64,000 nt of DNA from Saprospiraceae bacterium (GTDB lineage Bacteria; Bacteroidota; Bacteroidia; Chitinophagales; Saprospiraceae). Each line of letters opens with the position of its first letter. Position 1 is the first letter of the stretch. This document shows positions 16,263 to 25,227 of the stretch, one piece after another. The position numbers and the translations under genes are program-made. The notes beneath the pieces were generated by a model. The model ran no database searches, was not told the origin of the DNA, and saw only the letters and a program-made list of their open reading frames with translations. Location: the NCBI GenBank assembly GCA_026993525.1, contig JALWSS010000079.1, positions 1-64,000 on the forward strand, read 5' to 3'.

Positions 16263-16937
16263 ATGGCAAATTCCATTTTGAAAAAGGCTGCTGCGATTAT
16301 CTCCATTTTGTTTCACCCTTTGCTGATGGTGACCTACATGACGGCTTTGCTGCTGGTCATCAATCCCTACCAATTCGGGGTGTTCAGCATTGTGGAACAA
16401 TGGAAACTGCTGCTGCTGGTGTTTATGTCCACATTTGCCATGCCCGCGTTTGCGGTGGTACTGATGAGGGCATTGAACATGATCAGTTCTTTTGAAATGC
16501 CGGACCCAAAGGAGCGGATCGGACCTTACATCATCACCGGCGTTTTTTACATGTGGATGTTCATCAACTTCAAGCACAATGCGGGCATTCCCAAAACCCT
16601 GACCATTGGCATGCTTGGTGCCACGATCGGCCTTTTCGCCAATTTTTTCTTCAACAATTTCACCAAGGTGAGCGCCCATGCCGCCGGAATCGGAGGGCTG
16701 GTTGGCGTGGCAGCTGTAAACTACCTGTATTTCAATTTTGACACTTTCACCTTGCACCTGGGTGGGCTGGGCTTGTTTGAGATCAGCACCAGTTTTGTGC
16801 TGGTATTGCTCATCTTGCTGGCAGGTATCGTCGGAACGGCAAGGCTGGTGCTGAATGCACACACCCCGGGGCAATTGTACGGCGGATTTTTTATCGGGGT
16901 GACCTCACAAATCGTTGCACTGCTACTACTGACCTGA
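16263..16937 (+). CDS. PAP2-like polytopic membrane protein, catalytic motif altered
   Basis: A 224-residue protein with six or seven membrane helices. The end reads KVSAHAAG and later ARLVLNAHTPGQLYGG, which match the second and third motifs of PAP2 phosphatases (PSGH and SR-x5-H-x3-D). In motif three the final Asp is Gln, and motif one is only PDPKERIGP. It is therefore probably a phosphatidic-acid-phosphatase relative with changed or lost activity. ATG 16263 is chosen because the first membrane helix starts there. Its end overlaps the convergent monooxygenase gene by 12 bp. Confidence 0.8.
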   Translation: MANSILKKAAAIISILFHPLLMVTYMTALLLVINPYQFGVFSIVEQWKLLLLVFMSTFAMPAFAVVLMRALNMISSFEMPDPKERIGPYIITGVFYMWMFINFKHNAGIPKTLTIGMLGATIGLFANFFFNNFTKVSAHAAGIGGLVGVAAVNYLYFNFDTFTLHLGGLGLFEISTSFVLVLLILLAGIVGTARLVLNAHTPGQLYGGFFIGVTSQIVALLLLT

Positions 16938-17228
16938 TGGCGGGTCAATTCTCTCCAGGCTCCACGCCAGCGGCTTGCCGGCAAACAGGGCTTTGGTTCG
17001 CTTCCACGTTCCGGCAAACAGCTCAGAATCGCGGTACCGGTTCAGTGCAGCCTCATCGTCCCAAAGGCTGAGGGTGAACATTACCTGCGGCTGCCCTTTT
17101 TGCCGAAGCAACTCCATGTGCTGACAACCGTCAACAGCCCGGATCTTTTCTTTCACCTCTTCAAAGAGCTTCAGGAAATCTTCCACGGCATCTTCCCTGA
17201 ATGTCATTTTCACAATTCTTGTAAGCAT
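16926..17228 (-). CDS. ABM-domain (antibiotic biosynthesis monooxygenase-like) protein
   Basis: A 100-residue single-domain protein of the dimeric alpha-beta-barrel type: LTRIVKMTFREDAVEDFLKLFEEV, CQHMELLRQ, and FTLSLWDDEAALNRYRDSELFAGTW. Such proteins act as small monooxygenases, haem-degrading enzymes or unassigned stress proteins. Nothing nearby fixes the substrate. ATG 17228 gives the usual start. Confidence 0.8.
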   Translation of the reverse strand: MLTRIVKMTFREDAVEDFLKLFEEVKEKIRAVDGCQHMELLRQKGQPQVMFTLSLWDDEAALNRYRDSELFAGTWKRTKALFAGKPLAWSLERIDPPSGQ

Positions 17229-17315
17229 GGTTCTGGTCTTTAAACGACTTGCGCCTCCCGGCATGAACGGCGTCAGGAGGCGCAATGAGTGTTTCAGAAT
17301 CAATGTGTACCGGGA

Positions 17316-18185
17316 TCAGTGCCCCAGGTAGTGTTTCAGCAACTTGCTCCTGCTGGTGGAACGGAGTTTATTGATGGCTTTGTCCTTGATTTGTCTTACC
17401 CGCTCACGGGTGAGGCCGAACTTGTCGCCGATATCTTCCAATGACATGGGGTGTTCGATTCCTATTCCGAAATAGAGTTTGACCACATCGCACTGGCGGT
17501 CAGTGAGGGTACTCAATGAGCGCTCGATTTCTTTGCGAAGCGACTCGATGTATTCGAGCTGGCGATCTGTTTTCGGAGAATGGGGGTTCTCCAGAACATC
17601 GAGCAAGGAGTTGTCTTCACCATCAACAAAAGGAGCATCCATGGATACGTGCCGGGCGGCCACACTCAGGGTTGTTTCAACTTCCTCGGTGGCCATGTCC
17701 AGTTGGGCGGCCAGTTCGTCGGCACTTGGCTCTCTTTCAAAGTTTTGCTCGAGTTCCGAAAAGGCCCTGTTGATCTTGTTGAGGGAGCCCACCTTGTTGA
17801 GCGGCAGGCGCACGATTCGTGATTGCTCGGCAAGGGCCTGAAGGATGGACTGGCGGATCCACCACACAGCATAGGAGATGAATTTAAAGCCCCGGGTTTC
17901 GTCAAAACGCTGGGCAGCCTTGATGAGGCCGAGGTTCCCTTCGTTAATGAGGTCGCTGAGTGACAAACCCTGGTTTTGGTATTGCTTCGCAACGGAGACG
18001 ACGAAGCGAAGGTTGGCTTTTGTCAGGTGTTCGAGTGCTGATTGGTCACCTTGTTTGATCCGTTTGGCCAAATCCACTTCTTCTTCCGGTGTCAGCAAAT
18101 CCACTTTCCCAATTTCCTGGAGGTACTTTTCAAGCGACTGGCTCTCGCGGTTGGTGATTGACTTGGTAATTTTTAGCTGTCTCAT
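17316..18185 (-). CDS. rpoD: Primary RNA polymerase sigma factor (SigA/RpoD type)
   Basis: A 289-residue housekeeping sigma factor of the short Bacteroidota form that begins [11 protein letters not shown] and lacks region 1.1. Region 1.2 is [12 protein letters not shown], region 2 contains LIQEGN-like [19 protein letters not shown] and [14 protein letters not shown], region 3 [14 protein letters not shown], and region 4 [27 protein letters not shown]. It recognises the group's own -33/-7 promoters. ATG 18185 is used; the codon before it is TTG. Monocistronic, with a long upstream region. Confidence 0.95.
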   Translation of the reverse strand: MRQLKITKSITNRESQSLEKYLQEIGKVDLLTPEEEVDLAKRIKQGDQSALEHLTKANLRFVVSVAKQYQNQGLSLSDLINEGNLGLIKAAQRFDETRGFKFISYAVWWIRQSILQALAEQSRIVRLPLNKVGSLNKINRAFSELEQNFEREPSADELAAQLDMATEEVETTLSVAARHVSMDAPFVDGEDNSLLDVLENPHSPKTDRQLEYIESLRKEIERSLSTLTDRQCDVVKLYFGIGIEHPMSLEDIGDKFGLTRERVRQIKDKAINKLRSTSRSKLLKHYLGH

Positions 18186-18712
18186 CAAGCTAATTCTTTG
18201 TGGTTAGTTCAAGTGTTGGTTCCGAAAATTTGTTCAACCGGATGGGATCACGGGAAAAGGTGTATGGGTATCAGCAAGAAACACAGAGCGCTGGTTATTG
18301 ACAGGCTGAAATGATCAAGGGGGTAGCAGCCGATGCCAACCAAGCCCGGCAAAAATAGTGTTTGTGTCCCCTCTTGTCAAGTTTGAAAAAAAAGATTCTG
18401 CAAATTTCCGAAATCACAATATTTCAGGAAGCCCCTCACATTAAAACCCAGGACCATGCTTTCACGATCACTCCGGCAAACCCTTTGTATTTACTGCCAA
18501 GACCATGCCCCAGACGGTTTGAATATAGCAGATTTTCATGCGCTGGCATCATTCTTCAAATGAGCCGCCAGGTGCAAATCTTTTTTTTTGATTTCTACTC
18601 AATTTATTCTTTATTGCGGCGATAGGGTGTTGAAGCTTTCAAGCTTTACCCTGAACCTTGCAGCAACCCGTTATTGCCGCAGGCAATCCCAAAACAATAA
18701 CTTGAATGGCTT
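18186..18712. other. 527-bp divergent intergenic region
   Basis: This stretch separates rpoD from the START-like gene. It holds no convincing reading frame. The right end (18614-18686) can fold in two exclusive ways: TGCGGC (18615-18620) with GCCGCA (18676-18681) closing a hairpin AGGGT/ACCCT (18624-18652), or a local stem TTGCC-GCA-GGCAA (18674-18686). The left part should carry the rpoD promoter, which I cannot place with confidence. Confidence 0.45.
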
Positions 18713-19102
18713 ATGGAAAGAAAAAAAATAACCGTCGAATACCTTCTCAGGGCTTCCCCAACCATTTTGTATCAGTTCTTCACCGCTCCGTCCAATTTGG
18801 TTCGTTGGTTTTGCGACGGTGTGGATGCACAGCCCGATGGCATCTATGCCTTTGAATGGAGCGGTTTTGAAGAATTGGCAAGATTGACCGAGGACGTAGA
18901 AAATGAGCTGGTCAAATTTGAGTGGCTCGACGAGGAGCGCGAGGGAGAATACCTGGAGTTCAAGCTCAGCAAATCTCCGGTAACCGGCGAAACCATTCTG
19001 GAAATCACAGATTTTTGTGACGAAGATGAAGTTGAAGAACAGTATCAACTTTGGGAAACACAAATCAATCAGTTGAAAAAAGAAACCGGAAGTGGAGGAT
19101 AG
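18713..19102 (+). CDS. START-like domain protein
   Basis: A 129-residue protein of the SRPBCC/AHSA1-like group widespread in Bacteroidota: MERKKITVEYLLRASPTILY, then FFTAPSNLVRWFCDGVD and EITDFCDEDE. These have a ligand-binding helix-grip fold; the ligand is unknown. The leader contains alternative hairpins within 30-100 bp of the ATG. A terminator follows at 19126-19163. Confidence 0.88.
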   Translation: MERKKITVEYLLRASPTILYQFFTAPSNLVRWFCDGVDAQPDGIYAFEWSGFEELARLTEDVENELVKFEWLDEEREGEYLEFKLSKSPVTGETILEITDFCDEDEVEEQYQLWETQINQLKKETGSGG

Positions 19103-19125
19103 CCAAGTATCCTTTCTTCCTCAGG

Positions 19126-19163
19126 CAGGACGTTACACGGCAAGTAGCGTCCTGTTTGTTTTT
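19126..19163 (+). terminator. Rho-independent terminator after the START-like gene
   Basis: CAGGACG (19126-19132) pairs with CGTCCTG (19148-19154), followed directly by TTTGTTTTT. It separates the START-like gene from the AddB-like gene 40 bp downstream. Confidence 0.7.
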
Positions 19164-19205
19164 ATATCCCAGCCCTGCACTTATCCATGAAAAGCCCTTC
19201 AGAAA

Positions 19206-21947
19206 ATGAAGCTCTATTTCGGACTTGAATTCGATGAACAAACCTTGCCCGCCTTTCACGAAGCGGCAAAAGATGTGCTCAGGTGTGGCAGAAAAACCCT
19301 GCTCAAAACACTGGAAGCCCACCTTGGACTGGCCGGAAATTTTGAGGGCTACGAGTACCTCAGGGTTGAACATTACAGGCAATTGCTGTTGAACTACGCG
19401 GACAGCCACCCGGATGTTTTCTTCGCAAAATCACTGGATGCGGACCAATTTGCAACGGCATCTGCCTTGCTGAAACGGCGGGATGAACTCCTGCTGGCCG
19501 GATGGAACTTCTCCGCCGATGCCAAAACCCCGCACAGGTTGCGTGTTTTTGCGGAACTGGAGTCAGAAGCAAAAAAATCCGACCTGTCCGGGTTCACCCT
19601 TTCTACAGGTTATGCCGATCGCTTCGCAAGGGTGTTGGTCAGGCTGGGCCAAAGGGTTCATCCTTTTGAGGAGATTTGCTTGCATGAGCCTTTTGACCTG
19701 CTGCCGGTACCTTTTCAACGGTTGCTCACAAAACTGTCGGAAACTTGCCACAAACCCCGGATCCGCCAATTGTGGAACCCAAAAGAAGAAATAACAGGAA
19801 CCACAGACCTGGAGGTGTTCAAATCGGTTCTGTTTGCCGAAGGAAAACAGAAAAAAAGCAAGGCCAGGGCCGATGGCAGCCTGATCATCCTCAGAAACAA
19901 AAGGGCAACCGAAGCCGCTGTTTTTGTGGCCAAACTGCTGAGGCAAAATGAGCACTTCCGGCCTGCATTGCTCATTCCGGAAAAAAACCTGCTGCTGGAG
20001 ACCGCCCTGGTACAGGAAGGATTGCCCAGCCTGGGCATGCAAGCCAACTCCATGGCCAGGCCCACCTTGCAGTTGCTCAAATTGGCCACTGCCTTTCTTT
20101 GGGAACCGATAGACCCCTTTAAGATACTGGAGTTTGTGACCATGCCATTGAATCCACTACCCGACCAACTGACCAACACCCTTGCACGGCAATTGTCGAA
20201 GAAACCCGGTATCAACAACGAAAGCTGGAACAGAACGGTGGGGCAGTTCTTTTCGGAACTGGAAGAGGAACAGCCTGAAACAGCAAAAAAAACAAGGGCG
20301 AACTACAGGTTCTGGTTTGAGCGCCAACGATACGACGCCGGCAAAATGGCACCCAAAGAAGATGCCGTTGAAATCTACAGAGAATTGCACCGCTGGGCAC
20401 TGTACGCTTTTGAGGAGGATGGGGAGCGCTACCCCTCACTGCAAGTGCTTTCTCAACAAAGCAAAAGAATCGTTGACTTGCTGGAAGCCTTGCCCGAACA
20501 ATGGCTGACCCAACTCGATCTCGAGCGCATCGTCAGAACATTGGCCGAACCGGCACCCGTCATGTTTTTGCCGAGGCAGGCAAACCATGTGCCTTATGTC
20601 AACCACGCAGCGGCCATAGCAGGAAAGCTGGACCGTGTGCTGTGGTGGAATTTCATTCAATATGAGTCGCCCCATTTTTTTTCAAGATGGTACGCCGATG
20701 AAAAGAACTGGCTGGAGGCGGCAAACGTCATTACCGATGAACCATCCAAAGAAAATGACCTTCGCCTCTGGCAACAAATGCGCCCGGTGGTAGCTGCGCA
20801 AAAGCAGTTGCTGTTGGTAATGCCCGAATCAATCAATGGGCGGGAAGTACAGGCACACCCGCTTTTTGCCGACCTGCAGGCTGCCTTTGACGACATCGGG
20901 CCTTTGGTATTCGACATTGATTCTTTTGAAAATCCGGAACTGCTCAGCAAGCATTATGCTATACCGCAAAAAGTTGCTTTTGCGCTGAATCCGCTCCCGG
21001 CTCCCAGACCCTTCATCCGGTTCAGCAACACCGGAACCATAAAAAGGGAAAGGGAATCATTCTCCAGCCTCGAAGCCCTCTTGTACCGCCCGTACATCTG
21101 GTTTTTTCGTCACAAACTGGGCCTGCGGCCCTCTCCCATTCAAAGCGTCATTCCGGAGTTCACCCTGAAGGGCAACCTTGCCCACAGGATATTTGAAAAC
21201 CTGCTGAAACAAGACATTTACAAATTGTCGAAAGAAGAGACGGAGCAGTGGGTTGAAGAAGCCTATCGCCGGTTGCTGTTGCGGGAGGGCGTCACCATGC
21301 TGATGTATGGAAAAGAACCTGACCGGGTAGCATTTGGGAACCAGCTGAAGACCGCTGCCTGGAGCCTCATCAACGCTTTGAAAGCCGACAATTGGAAAGT
21401 AACAGCTACCGAAATGGAACTGGAAGGGGCCTTTCCGGCTGAGGGTAAAACAAACCGGGTTTTGCTGACGGGTATCGCAGATCTGGTTTTGGAGAAAGGA
21501 CCCGAAAAAGCCGTTGTGGACATCAAGCTGAGGGGTTCGGGAAAAAGGCGCAGCATGATCAAAAATGATGAAGACCTCCAGTTGGTGCTGTATGCCCATC
21601 TGCTTTCGCAAAACAGCGGCTATTGGCCCCAAACCGCCTATTTCATTGTGGACAAGGCTCAGCTGATTGCCCGCACCAAAGACGCTTTCAGCCAGGCCGA
21701 TGCTGTAAGGCCGGATAGCGAACACGCTGCAACTTATCAGGCCATTATGCAAAAAATGGAAAAGACCTGGCATTGGCGACTGGAGCAACTTGAAAGCGGC
21801 ATGATTGAAGTGCGATGCAGCGAAACAGCCCCTGTGATTGAAGAACAATACACCAGCGAGGGCGTCAACATGTTGGAACTACTGGAACCGGGGGAGGCCG
21901 ATGCGAAGTACGACGACTACCGGACATTGATCGGATTGGTTCAATAG
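19206..21947 (+). CDS. AddB-like PD-(D/E)XK nuclease protein, without Fe-S cysteines
   Basis: A 913-residue protein of the AddB/RexB type: a large N-terminal inactivated-helicase region and a C-terminal PD-(D/E)XK nuclease. The nuclease core reads LTGIADLVLEKGPEKAVVDIKL then EDLQLVLYAHLL (acidic residues near 758 and 772, Lys 774, Gln-x3-Tyr). No Walker A is evident. The cysteine that starts the AddB iron-sulfur cluster (normally LE-x4-CPF) is replaced: the segment reads SLEALLYRPYIWFF, and no C-terminal Cys cluster exists. No AddA/UvrD-type helicase gene is adjacent. A role in double-strand-end processing is inferred. Confidence 0.85.
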   Translation: MKLYFGLEFDEQTLPAFHEAAKDVLRCGRKTLLKTLEAHLGLAGNFEGYEYLRVEHYRQLLLNYADSHPDVFFAKSLDADQFATASALLKRRDELLLAGWNFSADAKTPHRLRVFAELESEAKKSDLSGFTLSTGYADRFARVLVRLGQRVHPFEEICLHEPFDLLPVPFQRLLTKLSETCHKPRIRQLWNPKEEITGTTDLEVFKSVLFAEGKQKKSKARADGSLIILRNKRATEAAVFVAKLLRQNEHFRPALLIPEKNLLLETALVQEGLPSLGMQANSMARPTLQLLKLATAFLWEPIDPFKILEFVTMPLNPLPDQLTNTLARQLSKKPGINNESWNRTVGQFFSELEEEQPETAKKTRANYRFWFERQRYDAGKMAPKEDAVEIYRELHRWALYAFEEDGERYPSLQVLSQQSKRIVDLLEALPEQWLTQLDLERIVRTLAEPAPVMFLPRQANHVPYVNHAAAIAGKLDRVLWWNFIQYESPHFFSRWYADEKNWLEAANVITDEPSKENDLRLWQQMRPVVAAQKQLLLVMPESINGREVQAHPLFADLQAAFDDIGPLVFDIDSFENPELLSKHYAIPQKVAFALNPLPAPRPFIRFSNTGTIKRERESFSSLEALLYRPYIWFFRHKLGLRPSPIQSVIPEFTLKGNLAHRIFENLLKQDIYKLSKEETEQWVEEAYRRLLLREGVTMLMYGKEPDRVAFGNQLKTAAWSLINALKADNWKVTATEMELEGAFPAEGKTNRVLLTGIADLVLEKGPEKAVVDIKLRGSGKRRSMIKNDEDLQLVLYAHLLSQNSGYWPQTAYFIVDKAQLIARTKDAFSQADAVRPDSEHAATYQAIMQKMEKTWHWRLEQLESGMIEVRCSETAPVIEEQYTSEGVNMLELLEPGEADAKYDDYRTLIGLVQ

Positions 21948-21962
21948 CGAACCGCCAAATGC

Positions 21963-22000
21963 GAAAAGAGGCCGATCCATTCAGAAATCGGCCTCTTTTC
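21963..22000. terminator. Bidirectional terminator
   Basis: GAAAAGAGGCCGAT (21963-21976) pairs perfectly with ATCGGCCTCTTTTC (21987-22000) around a 10-nt loop. It serves the AddB-like gene (plus) and the secreted-protein gene ending at 22023 (minus). Confidence 0.8.
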
Positions 22001-22022
22001 AATTCATTTTCAATGGTGGGGC

Positions 22023-22730
22023 TTAGCCTTCAAAAGCCGTCAGTTGCGTGGAACCTTGAAGTTTTCCCCTTTTGTCATAGGTTTCTGATTTCACCATTCC
22101 CACACCAACGGCGAACCAGGTAACGGTTTTGTACTTTTTGGTCACCAACATTTTCATTTCTGTGGTTTGGCTAAACTTTATGCATTCAAACGTTCCTGCC
22201 GGTGTGGTAATGGTTTCGGTGCCTTCCACTTTCCGGTTTGTAACCTTCTGTCGGATGGTCATGATCTTAACCCCGCCACTCATCGCTTTGATCTCCAGTT
22301 GCGCATCCGGCAATTCCATGCCAGGGGTCAGGTTGGAGGGAATTTGCAGGGCATCCCCCGACACCTCAATTTCCATTCCCGAAAGGTTTTCGCTGACAGA
22401 AGGATCAAGCATGAAGTTCATGTCAAGCCTGACGACTTCACCGTCGCACTCAAATGCGAAACTGGATTTGGAAAGTTCTTTCTCATCGCTGTCCAGAATA
22501 TCAACAGAGACCCAGGCCTTGTAACCGTTGGCGGTGGGCTCCACTTCCGAAATGGTGTGGCGGTTGATGCCGGTCACCCTGCCCTTCTTGTCGTAATTGG
22601 TCAGCTCATAAAACACATCTTCTTTAAAGGGCATGTAGGCTGACTCACAACTGGATTGGGCGGCAAGTTCAGATTGGAGCAAAATTGAAAAGGACAAGAT
22701 ACCACAGAGGGCTACAAAGAAATTCTTCAT
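22023..22730 (-). CDS. Secreted protein, DUF3108/TapB-like
   Basis: A 235-residue exported protein. A signal peptide (about residues 1-24, MKNFFVALCGILSF then LAAQ) decides the start at ATG 22730. The mature part is beta-rich and resembles the TapB/DUF3108 group: YELTNYDKKGRVTG near the start, TTPAGTFECIKF in the middle and GVGMVKSETYDKRGKL near the end. These are periplasmic or surface proteins of unclear function. Monocistronic, with a shared terminator downstream. Confidence 0.8.
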   Translation of the reverse strand: MKNFFVALCGILSFSILLQSELAAQSSCESAYMPFKEDVFYELTNYDKKGRVTGINRHTISEVEPTANGYKAWVSVDILDSDEKELSKSSFAFECDGEVVRLDMNFMLDPSVSENLSGMEIEVSGDALQIPSNLTPGMELPDAQLEIKAMSGGVKIMTIRQKVTNRKVEGTETITTPAGTFECIKFSQTTEMKMLVTKKYKTVTWFAVGVGMVKSETYDKRGKLQGSTQLTAFEG

Positions 22731-23366
22731 GATGGTGATTTTATTAAAAAATGGAGACCAGCAAGGCTTAAGTACAAATTCCTGCCCGGTAGGAAAGGAA
22801 CTGCAATAAAAGAAAAGTTGTGCCAAAGCAAAAAGCAAATGGGAAAAGCCCGACGAAGGATCAGAGGGGGGGTGGTCAGGCTTTTCCACAACTTGCGCAA
22901 TGCTGTTTTCTGAAAAACCGGGGAAACGCCGCCTTGAGGATTAATTCGGTTTTGGGATAGACGTCGCAGGCGGTCGTTCCCACCGGGCTGGATAACTTTG
23001 AGGTGGAATGACGAAATACTTTTTCGCGGATGGAGCCAGTGAGCATCGAATGACCAATGACCCGGCATTGCTGCGGTACAGACTTATTCTCTGGAATGTA
23101 TCATGGGATGGATAATGCCTGATACGGGAACCCGGGGCAAAGGTTTTGTGAAGAAGAAAAAATTTGAAAAATCTACATCTGTCCACAGCTACGAGGCCGA
23201 CCCAAAAACACTCCATCAGAGAAAAAGCCTTCGGAACCATCTACCTGGCATCACCAAACTTCTACCATCCATTGCGAGTGGCAGACAAATTTTGCGGGGC
23301 CAAAGCCCATTGAACATCTTTGCAACTGTAATAATCGTTTTTCTGTATTTCTTAGCGAATGAATGT

Positions 23367-23403
23367 AAATGGAGGACGCTGAACGCAGCGCCCTCCATTT
23401 TTT
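23367..23403 (+). terminator. Strong rho-independent terminator with no upstream gene
   Basis: AAATGGAGG (23367-23375) pairs with CCTCCATTT (23392-23400). Inside, after one mismatch, CGCTG pairs with CGCAG-type CAGCG around AACG. T-rich sequence (TTTTTTATTT counting the stem end) follows on the plus strand only. Total stem is 14 pairs. Confidence 0.85.
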
Positions 23404-23504
23404 ATTTCCCTACCTCCTCCGGGCTTACTTCCTAATTTTCCGGCACAAGCCCCGGAACCGAGTCCCCTGCAATAAAATGGTTCATCCCAACTTGTATTCA
23501 GGAT

Positions 23505-23539
23505 AAACCTCCCTAAACCTCTCTAAACCTCTCTAAACC
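23505..23539. repeat. 10-bp-period pyrimidine repeat, locus C
   Basis: AAACCTCCCT, AAACCTCTCT and AAACCTCTCT run in tandem, followed by a partial AAACC. The array ends 8 bp before the riboflavin synthase ATG, so it would be in the leader or promoter of that gene. Same family as 360-410 and 12957-13030. Confidence 0.65.
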
Positions 23540-23547
23540 AACTTCCT

Positions 23548-24162
23548 ATGTTCACCGGTATCATAGAATCCTTTGGCAGTGTCAAAAAAATCCGGCAAGA
23601 TGGAGACAACCTCCATTTCACCATTGCCTCTGGCATTTCCGACCAACTGAAAATTGACCAGAGCGTGGCCCACAACGGGGTGTGCCTCACTGTGGTTCAA
23701 ACCAGCCCCGGCACTCACACCGTTACTGCCATTTCAGAAACCCTGAAGCGATCAAACCTGGGCACGCTCGTGACCGGAAGCCTCGTCAACCTGGAACGCG
23801 CCATGAGGCCGGACACCCGACTCGATGGTCACATCGTTCAGGGCCACGTTGATACGGTGGGCACCTGCACGGGCATTCAGCAACTGGACGGAAGCTGGCT
23901 ATTCAGCTTTGAGTATCCGCTTACGCCTGAAAGATTGTTGGTTGACAAGGGTTCCGTCTGTGTCAATGGAGTCAGCCTGACAGTGGTATCTCCTTCGGAA
24001 AATGGAGCGCGAGGAACCTTTAGTGTTGCCATCATTCCGTACACCTACGAACACACCAATTTTCACCAATTGCAAATCGGCTCGATCGTCAACCTCGAAT
24101 TTGATGTGATCGGAAAGTACGTTTCAAAATACATGCAGGTCTTTGGCAAAGGCGGGAGATGA
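23548..24162 (+). CDS. ribE: Riboflavin synthase, alpha subunit
   Basis: A 204-residue enzyme that converts two molecules of 6,7-dimethyl-8-ribityllumazine into riboflavin. Two lumazine-binding repeats are clear: MFTGIIESFGSV with HNGVCLTV in the first half, and RLDGHIVQGHVD with VNGVSLTVVS in the second. It is a single gene here, not in a rib operon. Its stop abuts the convergent outer-membrane gene with no gap. Confidence 0.96.
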   Translation: MFTGIIESFGSVKKIRQDGDNLHFTIASGISDQLKIDQSVAHNGVCLTVVQTSPGTHTVTAISETLKRSNLGTLVTGSLVNLERAMRPDTRLDGHIVQGHVDTVGTCTGIQQLDGSWLFSFEYPLTPERLLVDKGSVCVNGVSLTVVSPSENGARGTFSVAIIPYTYEHTNFHQLQIGSIVNLEFDVIGKYVSKYMQVFGKGGR

Positions 24163-25227
24163 CTACCTGGTGTATCGCGGTGGGGTAAGGAATATGCTCA
24201 TCACCCCGAGAAAATTATTGGAAGCGTTGAGGTTGTACTCCGTATTGGAGGAAAGGTGAATGGCCCTGGAACGCATCCCGAATGCGTATCCGGCTTTAAA
24301 CTGTATCCAGGTCCAGCCGGTGAGTTGGTAATTGAAAGTGCTGGTCAGATTGAAGGTAGAGCGAGAATATTGGTAAGGCGCCCTTTCTTCCTGATGAAGG
24401 AAAGGGTTGTTGACCGGTTCTTTCACGGCCAGGGCGTAACGTTGGCTGGAATACTCTGTTCCGAAAAGCACCATGAAGCCTTTCGTAAAATTGTACCTGG
24501 CCTTTAAACTTACGGGGATCGTTAATTCCAGGCCCCACTGGTCATTGAAGGTCCTGTTGTAAAAGCCAAAAGGAACTATGCTTGACTCTCCATAGCGGCT
24601 TGAATACATCAAGCCACCGCCATACTCCAGGTTATCCCTTTCTTTAACACCCAACACGCCGGCGGCACGGTACAGGGCAAAGCGGTTATCCACACTTACA
24701 AATTTGGAGTAATCACCGTTGAATGAGGCACTCAGACGAAAAGAAGAGTACAGTTTCCCGTTAAGCGGAAGGACGCAGTAGGCTGCAACTTCGGCGGTTT
24801 TCAGTTCAGATTCATTCAACCTGTTCAACAACGGAAAAGACGTTTCGTCCACACTGTTCAGGTGAAAGCGCTCCATGCTGTATTTAAAGCCAAGCATGGC
24901 TTTGAAATGTGGTTGCACCACCAAAGGTATCTTCAGACGGGCCTCCAGGCGCTCGTTGTTTTTCACCTTCGACCGGGCATCAGTGGCAATGCTCCGAAGT
25001 GAGTAGTTGGGGTTCAGCACATAGGTTATGGAAACTCCTTTTCCCGGAGACTTGTTAACCACCCCGGGCTGGCAAAGAAATGAACTCTGATCCAGGTTGA
25101 GTTGGTTCGGGGAAACCTGAGCTGACAAAGTCTCCAACATGCCCAAAAAACACAGCAAAGCAAGCCCTTTCAAGCCCTGCCTGAAGCTTGAAACCAGTGT
25201 TTGATCTACTGACAGGATTTTGCTCAT
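24163..25227 (-). CDS. Outer-membrane beta-barrel protein, DUF6268-like
   Basis: A 354-residue exported protein. A signal peptide (GLALLCFLGMLETLSAQ ending near residue 37) sets the start at ATG 25227. The rest alternates hydrophobic and aromatic residues in barrel-like strands, such as YGGGLMYSSRYGESSIVPFGFY and WIQFKAGYAFGMRSRAI. It resembles DUF6268-type Bacteroidota outer-membrane proteins. Function unknown; no partner genes nearby. Confidence 0.8.
   Translation of the reverse strand: MSKILSVDQTLVSSFRQGLKGLALLCFLGMLETLSAQVSPNQLNLDQSSFLCQPGVVNKSPGKGVSITYVLNPNYSLRSIATDARSKVKNNERLEARLKIPLVVQPHFKAMLGFKYSMERFHLNSVDETSFPLLNRLNESELKTAEVAAYCVLPLNGKLYSSFRLSASFNGDYSKFVSVDNRFALYRAAGVLGVKERDNLEYGGGLMYSSRYGESSIVPFGFYNRTFNDQWGLELTIPVSLKARYNFTKGFMVLFGTEYSSQRYALAVKEPVNNPFLHQEERAPYQYSRSTFNLTSTFNYQLTGWTWIQFKAGYAFGMRSRAIHLSSNTEYNLNASNNFLGVMSIFLTPPRYTR

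Larger units (their letters stand above)
22731..23547. other. 817-bp gene-free region containing an orphan terminator
   Basis: No reading frame here looks real on composition or motif. The plus strand ends in a very strong terminator (23367-23403) with no gene upstream on that strand after the AddB-like gene, which has its own terminator. Possible contents are a small RNA transcribed rightward or a decayed gene. I looked for tmRNA, RNase P and SRP RNA hallmarks and saw none. The right end carries 10-bp repeats directly before riboflavin synthase. Confidence 0.5.

Noticed and set aside
23103-23435. 110-codon frame in the gene-free region before ribE
   Set aside because: It reads straight through the strong terminator at 23367-23403 and looks like random sequence.
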